Notes under the pieces: generated by a model
Told to the model about the DNA's origin: nothing
The model's input: the letters and a program-made list of their open reading frames with translations, nothing else
The model's database searches: none
Assembly (NCBI RefSeq): GCF_014203895.1
Contig: NZ_JACHJY010000009.1
Span: 310,001-374,000, forward strand
Direction: 5' to 3'
DNA length: 64,000 nucleotides
Origin: Streptomyces nymphaeiformis
GTDB taxonomy: Bacteria; Actinomycetota; Actinomycetes; Streptomycetales; Streptomycetaceae
Position numbers and translations under genes: made by a program
Part shown: positions 44,654 to 52,894 of the stretch, piece by piece
How positions within the stretch are numbered: position 1 is the stretch's first letter
Layout of the letters: every line of letters starts with the position of its first letter

Positions 44654-45336
44654 TACCACGGGGATCATCCCGGGCCGCTCGGCCGAGCCGGCGAGAGCCT
44701 TGAGCAGCCCCGGCCCCGCCTGGAAGGAGGAGCCGGCGGCGGCGAGAAGCAGCAAGGAGCTGGTGAGCTGGAACGCGCCGTAGAGCCACCCGGATCCGGC
44801 CGCGGCGACCGCGATGTCCGCGATCTGCGTGGAGTCCTCGCCCGGGATGCCGATGTGCAGGCGTACCGCGAGAGCCGTCAGGGCCAGGGTGAGCCCGCCG
44901 ACCACGACCGACAGCAGGGCGAGTGTGCCGCGCCCGAAGCGCCGGCGGTGGGTGTCGTCGAGCCGGCCGAGCTGGGCGATGGCCGTGGACGGGGCTTCGA
45001 CTCCGGTGGCCAGGGCCGTCGCCACAGGGAACGCGAGGGCGACCGCGAGTGCGGCGGACCTGCCCGGGTCGGTGGCGGCGGACGCCGTACAGACCGAGTG
45101 CGGGGCGGCGAATCCGCGCACGAGCACGGAGACGCACACGAGGACGAAGGCCACCGTCATGACGGCGAACAGCAGTCTGCCGACGTGTCCGAACCAGGTC
45201 AGTCCCGCCACCACGAGCAGCAGGAGCAACGCAAGCGGGATCCGGAAGGGCACGAGGCCCGGGAAGAGTGCGATGACGGCGCTGGCGGCGGCAGCGATGG
45301 AGATCCCGATCGTGAGCACGAAGTCCACGACGACAC
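44654..45336 (-). pseudogene. Truncated APC-family amino-acid permease
   Basis: The - strand frame reads VVVDFVLTIGISIAAAASAV near 45336 and passes through several hydrophobic helices to LLAAAGSSFQAGPGLLKALA and ends RPGMIPVV near 44654. These match the middle of APC permeases such as the intact gene at 47136-49187 (LLVDYVLTVAVSIASG there). Both the N-terminal two or three helices and the C-terminal third are missing; the frame stays open beyond both ends but in non-homologous sequence. It is a gene fragment left by deletion or insertion. Confidence 0.65.
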
Positions 45337-45342
45337 CACGGC

Positions 45343-45532
45343 CAGCGAGGCGGCGTCTTTCCTTCTCTGGCTGCGCGACGCCTACCTGCCCGCCCCCGAC
45401 CTCGTCCGCTTCAGCAGCGAGCCGACCGTGGAACGGGGCATCGAGACCGACTGGCGCCTCCCCGCCGACGGCGACATGGCACGAGTGGCCGACGAACTCC
45501 GCCACCACCTCTCGGTCGTGGAAGGGGCCTGA
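45343..45532 (+). pseudogene. Orphan C-terminal fragment of unknown protein
   Basis: The + strand reads ASEAASFLLWLRDAYLPAPD then RFSSEPTVERGIETDWRLPA and ends HLSVVEGA at TGA 45530-45532. It has good protein character but no start; upstream the frame runs into the antisense of the broken permease. The fragment looks like the end of a small conflict- or effector-associated protein, but I cannot name the family. Confidence 0.35.
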
Positions 45533-45593
45533 CTCGCTCCACCGGAGGGTAGGGCAGTGCACGGTGCTCGTCGGGCCTGGCCGACCCCCGAGC

Positions 45594-45620
45594 TTGACGC
45601 TCCATCAGAACGAGCGTCAA
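45594..45620. terminator. Hairpin downstream of RNA methyltransferase gene
   Basis: TTGACGCTC (45594-45602) and GAGCGTCAA (45612-45620) are exact complements around CATCAGAAC. It lies about 90 bases after the methyltransferase stop on the - strand and inside the right-hand direct repeat. Termination is possible but there is no T-run. Confidence 0.4.
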
Positions 45621-45709
45621 ATGAGCGTCGCGAGCGTCATCTCAGCGTCGAGACATCGCCCGCAACGCCCACACCGCACAGACCGCGCACCCGCGAAACC
45701 GCAGGTCAG
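45595..45709 (+). repeat. Right copy of direct repeat flanking the fructan island
   Basis: The core 45632-45709 is 70/78 identical to 25387-25464. Compared with the left copy it has a 20-base expansion in which GAGCGTC occurs three times. Its last four bases overlap the stop codon of the RNA methyltransferase gene. Confidence 0.75.
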
Positions 45710-47034
45710 GCTTCCTTCTTCACCGGCTCCAGGATCGCCACGCACTCCACGTGGTGCGTCATCGGGAACAGGTCGAACGCCCGCAGCGTCCGCACCCGGT
45801 AGCCGCGGTCCGCGAAGTAGGCGAGGTCTCGGGCCAGGGCGGCCGGGTCGCAGGCCACGTAGGCGATGCGGCGGGCGCCGAGGCCGGCGAGGTGGTGGAC
45901 GGTCTGCTTGCCGGCGCCGGCGCGCGGGGGGTCCAGGACGATGAGGTCGACCTCGGTGATGCCGGTGCGCGGGAGGACCGACTCGACCTTGCCCTGTTCG
46001 ATGCGGACGCGCGGGAAGCCGGCCAGGTTGTGGCGGGCGTCCTCGACCGCGCGCTTGCCGGACTCGATGCCGAGGACCGCGCCCTGGTCGCCGACGCGGT
46101 CGGCGAGGGCGCCCGCGAAGAGGCCGACGCCGCAGTAGAGGTCGAGGGCCGTCTCGCCCTTGCGGGGGGTGAGGCCCTGCATGACGGCGAGCATCAGGGT
46201 CTGCGCGGCCTTGGGGTGGACCTGCCAGAAGCCGCCGCTGCCGACGCGGTAGGTGCGGTCGTCGGCGCGCTCACGGACGAAGGCGCGGCCGTGGACGCGG
46301 TGGACTCCGCCGTCCTTCTCGTCGACGCGCATGACCGAGACCGGCTTGTCCAGCTCCACCAGGGGGAGGCGGGCGCCGGGGCGGGGGGTGAGGATGACCT
46401 GGCGGTCGTTCGAGCCCGAGGCGGCGATGGCCTCGACGGAGGCCATGCCGGGCCAGTCGCGCTTCTCGATGCCCAGCTCCGAGACGCCCTCGGCGGCGAT
46501 CATGCAGTGGTCGATGATCTCGACCTCGTGGGACCGGTGCTTGCGCAAGCCGGCGTGGCCCTCGGCGTCGACGGCGTACTGGACGCGGGTGCGCCACTGC
46601 GGGACCTCGCCCGAGGGGAGCTTGTCGCCCTCGGCCGGCATGACGGTGCCGTCCCAGCCGGCCTCCTCCGGGGTGAGCCCGGCCAGGCGCAGGAGCTGTT
46701 CCGCGATGACCTCGCCCTTGAGGCGGCGCTGGGCGCCCGGCTTGGCGTGCTGCCAGTCGCAACCGCCGCACTTTCCGGGGCCCGCGAAGGGGCAGGGGGC
46801 CTCGACGCGGTCCTTGGAGGCGTCGAGGATCTCGATCGCGTCGGCGCGCAGGAAGCGGGAGGTCTCCTCGCCCTCGGTGACCCGGACCCGGACGCGCTCG
46901 CCGGGCAGGGCGTGGCGGACGAAGAGGACCCGGCCGGCTTCCGTACGGGCGATGCAGTGGCCGCCGTGGGCGACCGGACCGACCTCTACCTCGTACTCCG
47001 CCCCGACCAGCGACGTAACAGGGGTGTTCTGCAT
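45706..47034 (-). CDS. TRAM-domain class I SAM-dependent RNA methyltransferase (RumA/RlmD-like)
   Basis: The 442-residue protein starts with a TRAM beta-barrel (VGPVAHGGHCIARTE), then an iron-sulfur Cys cluster (CPFAGPGKCGGCDWQH; Cys81, 89, 92), and a SAM domain with LDLYCGVGLFAGALADRVG, LIVLDPPRAGAG and the catalytic-Cys motif YVACDPAALARDLAYF. This is the order of 23S rRNA or tRNA 5-methyluridine methyltransferases. It lies 101 bases downstream of the APC permease with a strong hairpin between, so it probably has its own promoter. Confidence 0.87.
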   Translation of the reverse strand: MQNTPVTSLVGAEYEVEVGPVAHGGHCIARTEAGRVLFVRHALPGERVRVRVTEGEETSRFLRADAIEILDASKDRVEAPCPFAGPGKCGGCDWQHAKPGAQRRLKGEVIAEQLLRLAGLTPEEAGWDGTVMPAEGDKLPSGEVPQWRTRVQYAVDAEGHAGLRKHRSHEVEIIDHCMIAAEGVSELGIEKRDWPGMASVEAIAASGSNDRQVILTPRPGARLPLVELDKPVSVMRVDEKDGGVHRVHGRAFVRERADDRTYRVGSGGFWQVHPKAAQTLMLAVMQGLTPRKGETALDLYCGVGLFAGALADRVGDQGAVLGIESGKRAVEDARHNLAGFPRVRIEQGKVESVLPRTGITEVDLIVLDPPRAGAGKQTVHHLAGLGARRIAYVACDPAALARDLAYFADRGYRVRTLRAFDLFPMTHHVECVAILEPVKKEA

Positions 47035-47079
47035 GAGCGGGGACTCCAGGGAGAGGGGGAGATGGGGGAGATAGAGAGC

Positions 47080-47115
47080 GGGCTGCCGTTCCGGACCCGA
47101 GTCCGACGGCAGCCC
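47080..47115 (-). terminator. Hairpin between APC permease and RNA methyltransferase
   Basis: GGGCTGCCGT (47080-47089) pairs with ACGGCAGCCC (47106-47115), with an inner CGGAC/GTCCG stem after a 2-base bulge. It lies 21 bases after the permease stop in the - direction. Confidence 0.6.
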
Positions 47116-47135
47116 ACCAGTCTAGTTGCTGTTTC

Positions 47136-49187
47136 TCAGTTGTTCTTTGCGGCCGGTTCCTTCTGGCGCTTCTCCACCGGTCCGCGGCGGACGGAGCCCG
47201 GCGCGTTCCACTCCTGGCGCTTCCTGGCCCGCTTCTTCGCGGCCTCGGAGGACTGGAGCTGGTACGGGACGGAGGTGACCATCACGCCGGGGGTGAAGAG
47301 CAGGCGGCCCTTGAGGCGCAGGGCGCTCTGGTTGTGCAGCAGGTGCTCGTACCAGTGGCCGACGACGTACTCGGGGATGTAGACGGAGACGGCGTCGCGC
47401 GGGCTCTCGCGGCGTATGTTCTTCACGTACTCGATGACCGGCCGGGTGATCTCGCGGTAGGGCGAGTCGAGGATCTTGAGCGGCACGTTGATGCCGCGCC
47501 GCTCCCACTCCTCCTTGAGCGCCTTGGTCTCCGCGGGGTCGACGTTCACCGTGAGCGCTTCCACCTCGTTGGCGTGCAGCAGCTTGGCGTAGGCCAGGGC
47601 GCGCAGGGTCGGCTTGTGGAGCTTGGAGACGAGGACGAGCGAGCGGACCCGGGAGGGGCGCACGTACTCGTCGGGGCGTTCCTCCGCGGCGGCGATCTCG
47701 TCGGCCACGGAGTCGTAGTGCCTGCGGATCGCGGTCATCGTCCCGTAGAAGATCACCATGCCGAGCAGGGCGACCCAGGCGCCGTGCGTGAACTTGGTGG
47801 CGAGGACGACGACGAGGACGAGGCCGGTGAAGAAGGCACCGAAGGCGTTGATCGCGCGGGAGCGGATCATGTGGCGGCGCTTGGCCGTGTCGCGCTCCGC
47901 CGCCAGGTGCCGGTTCCAGTGCCGGACCATGCCGATCTGGCTGAGCGTGAAGGAGACGAACACGCCGACGATGTAGAGCTGGATCAGCCGGGTGGAGTCG
48001 GCTCCGTAGACCCAGACGAGGAGGGCTGCGGCGCCGGCGAGGAGCACGATGCCGTTGGAGAAGGCGAGGCGGTCGCCGCGGGTGTGCAGCTGGCGCGGGA
48101 GGTACCGGTCCTGGGCGAGGATCGAGCCGAGGAGCGGGAAGCCGTTGTACGCGGTGTTGGCGGCCAGGAAGAGGACGAGCGCGGTGGCGGCGGCGAGGAC
48201 GACGAAGAAGAACGTTCCGTCGCCGAAGACGGCGGCCGCGACCTGGGAGATCACCGGGTCCTGGACGTAGCCCGCGCCGAGCGGGACGCCGTTGTGCAGC
48301 AGGTCCTCGCCCGGGTTCTCGGCCATCCGGACGTCGGTGGCCATGGCCAGGAAGATGATGCCGCAGAACATGGTGACGGCCAGGCCGCCCATGAGCGCGA
48401 GCGTGGTGGCGGCGTTCTTCGACTTCGGCTTGCGGAAGGCGGGGACGCCGTTGGAGATGGCCTCGACGCCGGTGAGGGCGGCACAGCCGGAGGAGAACGC
48501 CCGCAGCAGCAGGAAGACCAGCGCGAAGCCGGCCAGGCCCTGGTGCTCGGCCTTGATCGTGAAATCGGCGGTGGGGGCCTTCATGGTCTCGTCGAGGACG
48601 ATGCCCTTGTACGCGCCCCAGATGATCATGATGAAGACACCGGCGACGAAGACGTACGTCGGGATCGCGAAGAGGCTGCCCGACTCCTTCACCCCGCGCA
48701 GGTTCATCAGGGTGAGCAGCACGATGACGCCGACCGCGCAGGCCACCTTGTGCTCGACGACGAAGGGGATCGCCGAACCGAGGTTCTCGATGCCCGAGGC
48801 GATCGACACGGCGACGGTCAGGACGTAGTCGACGAGCAGCGCGCTCGCGACGGTGAGTCCGGCCTTCGGCCCGAGGTTGGTGGTGGCGACCTCGTAGTCG
48901 CCGCCGCCGCTCGGGTACGCGTGCACGTTCTGCCGGTACGACGCGACCACCGTGAACATCAGGACGACGACCGCGAGCGCGATCCACGGGCTGAAGTGGT
49001 AGGCCGACAGGCCGGCGACGGAGAGGACGAGCAGCACCTCGCCGGGCGCGTACGCCACCGAGGACAGCGGGTCGGAGGCGAAGACGGGGAGGGCGATCCG
49101 CTTCGGGAGAAGGGTCTCTCCCAGCTTGTCGCTGCGCAGGGCCCGCCCGATCAGGATCCGTTTGGGCACGTCGGTCAGTTTGGACAC
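47136..49187 (-). CDS. APC-family permease with large cytoplasmic C-terminal domain
   Basis: The 683-residue protein has a short N-terminal tail, about twelve transmembrane helices (FASDPLSSVAYAPGEVLLVL; GGGDYEVATTNLGPKAGLTV; RAFSSGCAALTGVEAISNGV) and a soluble C-terminal part of about 200 residues (VSVYIPEYVVGHWYEHLLHN). It is in the branch of amino-acid/potassium-type APC carriers common in actinomycetes. GTG 49187 is favoured by homology to relatives (SKLTDVPKRILIGRALRSDK). No ribosome site precedes it; TACGAT lies 7 bases upstream, which suggests a leaderless message. The divergent TrkA-like pair hints at ion homeostasis, but the substrate is unknown. Confidence 0.85.
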   Translation of the reverse strand: MSKLTDVPKRILIGRALRSDKLGETLLPKRIALPVFASDPLSSVAYAPGEVLLVLSVAGLSAYHFSPWIALAVVVLMFTVVASYRQNVHAYPSGGGDYEVATTNLGPKAGLTVASALLVDYVLTVAVSIASGIENLGSAIPFVVEHKVACAVGVIVLLTLMNLRGVKESGSLFAIPTYVFVAGVFIMIIWGAYKGIVLDETMKAPTADFTIKAEHQGLAGFALVFLLLRAFSSGCAALTGVEAISNGVPAFRKPKSKNAATTLALMGGLAVTMFCGIIFLAMATDVRMAENPGEDLLHNGVPLGAGYVQDPVISQVAAAVFGDGTFFFVVLAAATALVLFLAANTAYNGFPLLGSILAQDRYLPRQLHTRGDRLAFSNGIVLLAGAAALLVWVYGADSTRLIQLYIVGVFVSFTLSQIGMVRHWNRHLAAERDTAKRRHMIRSRAINAFGAFFTGLVLVVVLATKFTHGAWVALLGMVIFYGTMTAIRRHYDSVADEIAAAEERPDEYVRPSRVRSLVLVSKLHKPTLRALAYAKLLHANEVEALTVNVDPAETKALKEEWERRGINVPLKILDSPYREITRPVIEYVKNIRRESPRDAVSVYIPEYVVGHWYEHLLHNQSALRLKGRLLFTPGVMVTSVPYQLQSSEAAKKRARKRQEWNAPGSVRRGPVEKRQKEPAAKNN

Positions 49188-49422
49188 GGAGAGGATCGTA
49201 AGCGTTCGAAAAGAGCCACGCGCACCGGCACCCCCGATCCGCACCGAATCTCCCTGAGTACCACCTCCGGTGCGGTCCTCGCCAGCGTTGCCGCTTAAGC
49301 TCGGACCGGGCGACCCGTCAGGGCGTCGTCCGCCACGGCCCGGGCCGATCGGGCGAGGAAAGTTGTGAGCAGGGTGTATTCGCAGGTCAGCAAGGCGATC
49401 AGGAGTGCGGGGTAGCGGGGAC

Positions 49423-50091
49423 GTGCACATCGTCATCATGGGCTGCGGGCGAGTGGGAGCCGCTCTCGCGCAGACCCTCGAACAGCAGGGGCACACCGTC
49501 GCGGTCGTGGACCAGGACCCGACGGCTTTCCGCCGCCTGGGCTCGGGCTTCGGCGGCCGGCGGGTCACGGGCGTGGGCTTCGACCAGGACACGCTGCGTG
49601 AGGCCGGGATCGAGGAGGCCGGTGCCTTCGCCGCGGTGAGCAGCGGCGACAACTCCAACATCATCGCGGCGCGGGTCGCGCGCGAGATGTTCGGCATCGA
49701 GAACGTGGCGGCGCGGATCTACGACCCGCGTCGCGCCGAGGTGTACCAGCGCCTCGGGATCCCGACGGTCGCGACGGTCCGCTGGACCGCCGACCAGATG
49801 CTCCGCCGGCTGCTGCCCTCGGGCGCGGAGCCGCTGTGGCGCGACCCGAGCGGTGGCGTGCAGCTCGCCGAGGTGCACACCTCCCCTGCGTGGATCGGCC
49901 ACAAGGTGAGCCGGCTCCAGGAGGAGACCGGCGTCCGCGTCGCCTTCCTCACCCGACTGGGCGAAGCGATTCTGCCGACCTCGCAGACGGTGCTCCAGGA
50001 AGGCGACCTGGTGCACGTGATGATGCGTACGGACGAGATCGCGAAGGTCGAGGCGGCCTTCGCCGAGGGTCCCGAGGAGGGCGGTCACTGA
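49423..50091 (+). CDS. TrkA-family potassium uptake regulator, first copy
   Basis: The 222-residue protein has an N-terminal RCK/TrkA-N Rossmann domain (HIVIMGCGRVGAALAQTLEQ; VVDQDP ending the second strand) and a TrkA-C domain (LPTSQTVLQEGDLVHVMMRT). It senses NAD(H) or nucleotide and gates a Trk/Ktr-type channel on the membrane. GTG 49423 matches the family start; a GTG at 49405 would add six residues but AGGAG overlaps it. Its stop overlaps the next ATG by one base (TGATG), so the two TrkA copies are co-translated. No channel gene is in the window. Confidence 0.85.
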   Translation: MHIVIMGCGRVGAALAQTLEQQGHTVAVVDQDPTAFRRLGSGFGGRRVTGVGFDQDTLREAGIEEAGAFAAVSSGDNSNIIAARVAREMFGIENVAARIYDPRRAEVYQRLGIPTVATVRWTADQMLRRLLPSGAEPLWRDPSGGVQLAEVHTSPAWIGHKVSRLQEETGVRVAFLTRLGEAILPTSQTVLQEGDLVHVMMRTDEIAKVEAAFAEGPEEGGH

Positions 50092-50774
50092 TGCGTGTCG
50101 CTATTGCGGGCGCGGGTGCGGTGGGCCGGTCCATCGCGGGCGAGCTCCTGGAGAACGGCCACGAGGTCCTGCTCGTCGACAAGGCGCCGACCGCCATCTC
50201 GGTGGAGCGGGTGCCGCAGGCGGAGTGGCTGCTCGCCGACGCCTGCGAGATCACCTCGCTGGACGAGGCGGCGCTGCAGCGCTGCAACGTGGTCATCGCG
50301 GCGACCGGTGACGACAAGGTGAACCTGGTCGTCTCGCTGCTCGCCAAGACCGAGTACGGCGTGCCGCGTGTGGTCGCCCGGGTGAACAACCCGAAGAACG
50401 AGTGGCTGTTCAACGAGGCCTGGGGCGTGGACGTGGCCGTCTCGACGCCGCGCCTGATGTCGGCCCTGGTCGAGGAGGCGGTGAGCGTCGGCGACCTGGT
50501 CCGGCTGCTGCGCTTCAGCCACGGCGACGCGAACCTGGTCGAGCTGACGCTTCCGCCGGAGTCGGCGGTCGCCGGCACGGCCGTCGGGGACGTGGCCTGG
50601 CCGCAGGACACCTCGCTGGTGACGATCATCCGCGGTTCGCGGGTGCTGACGCCGAGCGCCGAGGAGACCCTGGAGGCCGGCGACGAGCTGCTGTTCGTGG
50701 CCGCGCAGGCCCGCGAGGAGCAGCTGGAGGACCTCCTGCAGGTCCGCCGCGAGGGCAGCGGCACGGAGGCCTGA
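50091..50774 (+). CDS. TrkA-family potassium uptake regulator, second copy
   Basis: This 227-residue protein starts MRVAIAGAGAVGRSIAGELL with a second-strand acidic residue (LLVDKAP) and ends with a TrkA-C domain (VLTPSAEETLEAGDELLFVA). It is a paralogue of the preceding gene and probably forms a hetero-oligomeric gating ring with it. A 17-bp terminator follows 48 bases downstream. Confidence 0.85.
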   Translation: MRVAIAGAGAVGRSIAGELLENGHEVLLVDKAPTAISVERVPQAEWLLADACEITSLDEAALQRCNVVIAATGDDKVNLVVSLLAKTEYGVPRVVARVNNPKNEWLFNEAWGVDVAVSTPRLMSALVEEAVSVGDLVRLLRFSHGDANLVELTLPPESAVAGTAVGDVAWPQDTSLVTIIRGSRVLTPSAEETLEAGDELLFVAAQAREEQLEDLLQVRREGSGTEA

Positions 50775-50820
50775 CGCTCCGGAGTGCGTACGAGTACCGC
50801 TCCGGAGCGCGTACGAGTAC
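50775..50820. repeat. Tandem duplication of a 23-bp unit after the trkA pair
   Basis: Two adjacent copies of CGCTCCGGAG-N-GCGTACGAGTAC (N is T then C) differ at one position. They lie just after the second TrkA stop and before the terminator. Confidence 0.8.
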
Positions 50821-50822
50821 GG

Positions 50823-50861
50823 GGAAGGGCCCGGACCTGTTCGTCAGGTCCGGGCCCTTCC
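50823..50861. terminator. Strong bidirectional terminator
   Basis: A perfect 17-bp stem, arms GGAAGGGCCCGGACCTG and CAGGTCCGGGCCCTTCC, with loop TTCGT, lies between the convergent trkA pair and the DUF3159 gene. Confidence 0.85.
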
Positions 50862-50902
50862 GCGTACCGTCCCGGGCTTCGGGGGCTTCCCCGTGCGCCG
50901 GC

Positions 50903-51652
50903 TCAGGCCTCCGGGTGGCGCTGCGCGGCCGCGGCCGCCTTGCGCTCCTTCTCGGCGCGCTCCTCGGCCTCCATCTCGGCGAAGACGTCGATCGGCGCCG
51001 GGGCCTTCGCGAGGAACACCCAGGTGAGGTAGACCGCGAGCAGGAACGGCGGGATCTTCAGGGCGACGAGGACCCAGCCGAACTTGGTGGTGTCGGCCCA
51101 CCAGTACATCGGGAAGAGGATCGCGCACTTGCCGAGCAGGATCAGGCCCCAGGCCCAGCTGGCCTTGGTGTACGCCTTCTTGCGGCCCGGGTTGCGGGTG
51201 CGCCAGGAGAGGTTCTCCTTGAAGACCGGGCCGAGGATCAGGCCGATCAGGGGCACTCCGGCGAGCGCGGTGATGATGTACGCGAGGGCGAGGCCGAGCG
51301 TGTAGAGCATGCCCGGCAGGTAGAAGTCCTTGGCGTTGCCCGTCATCATCGCGAAGACCACGCCGAAGGCGACGCCGAAGACGCCGCTGAAGGCGTGCTT
51401 GACGGTGTCCCGCCGGATCAGCCGGACGGCCACCAGGACCAGCGAGACCGCGAGCGCGGCGATCGCCGAGACGTGCAGGTCCTTGTTGATCGTGAAGATC
51501 GTGACGAACAGCAGGCCGGGCAGGACCGTCTCGATCATGCCCCGCAGACCGCCGAAGGCCTCGAAGAGCGCGGCCTCGGTCACGGCCTTGTCCGCCTGGG
51601 CGTCCTGGTCCGGGGTCGACCGGTCCGCGGTCGGCTTGTCGAGGGACGTCAC
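50903..51652 (-). CDS. DUF3159 membrane protein
   Basis: The 249-residue protein has a charged N-terminus, five to six transmembrane helices (GMIETVLPGLLFVTIFTIN; FSGVFGVAFGVVFAMMTGNA; WAWGLILLGKCAILFPMYWW) and a charged helical tail. DUF3159 is conserved in actinobacteria, with no assigned function. GTG 51652 lies 3 bases after the OB-fold gene stop, so the two are in one operon. This pairing is typical for Streptomyces; a nucleic-acid or transport-linked role has not been shown. Confidence 0.82.
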   Translation of the reverse strand: MTSLDKPTADRSTPDQDAQADKAVTEAALFEAFGGLRGMIETVLPGLLFVTIFTINKDLHVSAIAALAVSLVLVAVRLIRRDTVKHAFSGVFGVAFGVVFAMMTGNAKDFYLPGMLYTLGLALAYIITALAGVPLIGLILGPVFKENLSWRTRNPGRKKAYTKASWAWGLILLGKCAILFPMYWWADTTKFGWVLVALKIPPFLLAVYLTWVFLAKAPAPIDVFAEMEAEERAEKERKAAAAAQRHPEA

Positions 51653-51655
51653 CGG

Positions 51656-52054
51656 CTACTCCTGTCCGAGCGGTCGGAGCTCGTATTTGGGGTTGAAGAG
51701 GACCCGCCGGCCGTGGCTCATGGAGATCCGGCCGGAGGCGATCAGCTTGCGGCCCGGTTCGATGCCCACGATGGAGCGCCGACCGAGCCACACGACGTCG
51801 AGCGGTGCCGTGCCGTCGAAGAGTTCGGCCTCCAGCGCGGGCACACCGGCCCGGGGACGCAGCGTGACCGTGCGCAAGGTACCAGTCACCTTGACTATCT
51901 GTCGGTCGGAGCAGTCGGAGATACGCGTGCACCCCGAGGCCTCGGCGTCCTCCTGGAGCTCCTCCGACTCCAGGTCCTCCGGCGAGGAGGAGAGCCGGTC
52001 GAGCATCCGGCGGAACCGTCCGGCCGGCTTCTCTGTACGCGGTGCAGCACTCAT
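51656..52054 (-). CDS. OB-fold nucleic-acid-binding domain protein
   Basis: This 132-residue protein has a basic helical start (RTEKPAGRFRRMLDRLSSS), then an OB fold (RQIVKVTGTLRTVTLRPRAG; LEAELFDGTAPLDVVWLGRR; LIASGRISMSHGRRVLFNPK). It probably binds single-stranded DNA or RNA. It is co-transcribed with DUF3159. A hairpin at 52069-52094 separates it from kdpE. Confidence 0.82.
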   Translation of the reverse strand: MSAAPRTEKPAGRFRRMLDRLSSSPEDLESEELQEDAEASGCTRISDCSDRQIVKVTGTLRTVTLRPRAGVPALEAELFDGTAPLDVVWLGRRSIVGIEPGRKLIASGRISMSHGRRVLFNPKYELRPLGQE

Positions 52055-52068
52055 ACAGAAAGCGTACC

Positions 52069-52094
52069 GGCCGCCGCCGACGCCGGCGGCGGCC
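52069..52094 (-). terminator. GC-rich hairpin after kdpE
   Basis: GGCCGCCGCC (52069-52078) pairs with GGCGGCGGCC (52085-52094) around GACGCC, 30 bases beyond the kdpE stop. Confidence 0.5.
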
Positions 52095-52123
52095 CCGGAC
52101 CACCCGTCCGTACGGCCCCCGTT

Positions 52124-52810
52124 TCAGCGTTCGAAGCGGTACCCCATGCCCGGTTCGGTGACGAAGTGGCGCGGGTGGGAGGGGTCGGTCTCCAGCTTGC
52201 GGCGGAGCTGCGCCATGTAGACCCGGAGGTAGTTGGTCTCCGTGCCGTACGAGGGTCCCCAGACCTCCTGGAGCAGCTGCTTCTGGCTGACCAAACGGCC
52301 GCTGTTGCGGACGAGGACCTCCAGGAGGTGCCACTCGGTGGGGGTGAGCCGGACGTCGCGCCCGTCGCGGTGCACCTTCTTCGCGGCCAGGTCGACGGTG
52401 AAGTCCTCGGTCTCGACCACGACGACCCCGTCCTCGGCGCCGCCGACGGGCTCGGCGCGGCGCACGGCGGCGCGCAGCCGGGCGAGCAGCTCGTCCATGC
52501 CGAAGGGCTTGGTGACGTAGTCGTCGGCGCCCGCGTCGAGCGCCTCGACCTTCTCGTCGGAGGTCTGCCGGGCGGACAGGACCAGGATCGGCACCCTCGT
52601 CCAGCCGCGCAGGCCCTTGATGACCTCGACGCCGTCCATGTCGGGCAGTCCGAGGTCGAGGACGACGACGTCGGGATGGCGTTCGGCGGCGAGCCGGAGG
52701 GCGGTGGCGCCGTCGGGCGCGGCGTCGACCTCGTACTTCCGCGCCTTCAGGTTGATCACCAGGGCGCGGACGATCTGCGGCTCGTCGTCGACCACGAGGA
52801 CCCGGGTCAT
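52124..52810 (-). CDS. kdpE: Response regulator KdpE
   Basis: The 228-residue OmpR-type regulator has a receiver domain with acidic pocket DDE near 8-10, phosphoacceptor Asp52 (VVVLDLGLPDMDG) and the switch Lys in DDYVTKPFGMDEL, then a winged-helix domain (VRLTPTEWHLLEVLVRNSGR; GTETNYLRVYMAQLRRKLE). It lies 84 bases downstream of kdpD on the same strand and should respond to low potassium or turgor. No kdpFABC genes are visible. Confidence 0.9.
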   Translation of the reverse strand: MTRVLVVDDEPQIVRALVINLKARKYEVDAAPDGATALRLAAERHPDVVVLDLGLPDMDGVEVIKGLRGWTRVPILVLSARQTSDEKVEALDAGADDYVTKPFGMDELLARLRAAVRRAEPVGGAEDGVVVVETEDFTVDLAAKKVHRDGRDVRLTPTEWHLLEVLVRNSGRLVSQKQLLQEVWGPSYGTETNYLRVYMAQLRRKLETDPSHPRHFVTEPGMGYRFER

Positions 52811-52894
52811 GGAGGGGGCCTGCCTTCTTCGTCGTATCGGTGGGTACGGAGGTGGGTGCGGCTGTGCTCACGGGCGCGGGTACGGGCCCGGCGG

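Noticed and set aside
47334..49298. A + strand open frame of about 650 codons antisense to the APC permease
   Set aside because: Its sequence is acidic/Gly/Arg low complexity typical of the complement of membrane-protein codons; no ribosome site.
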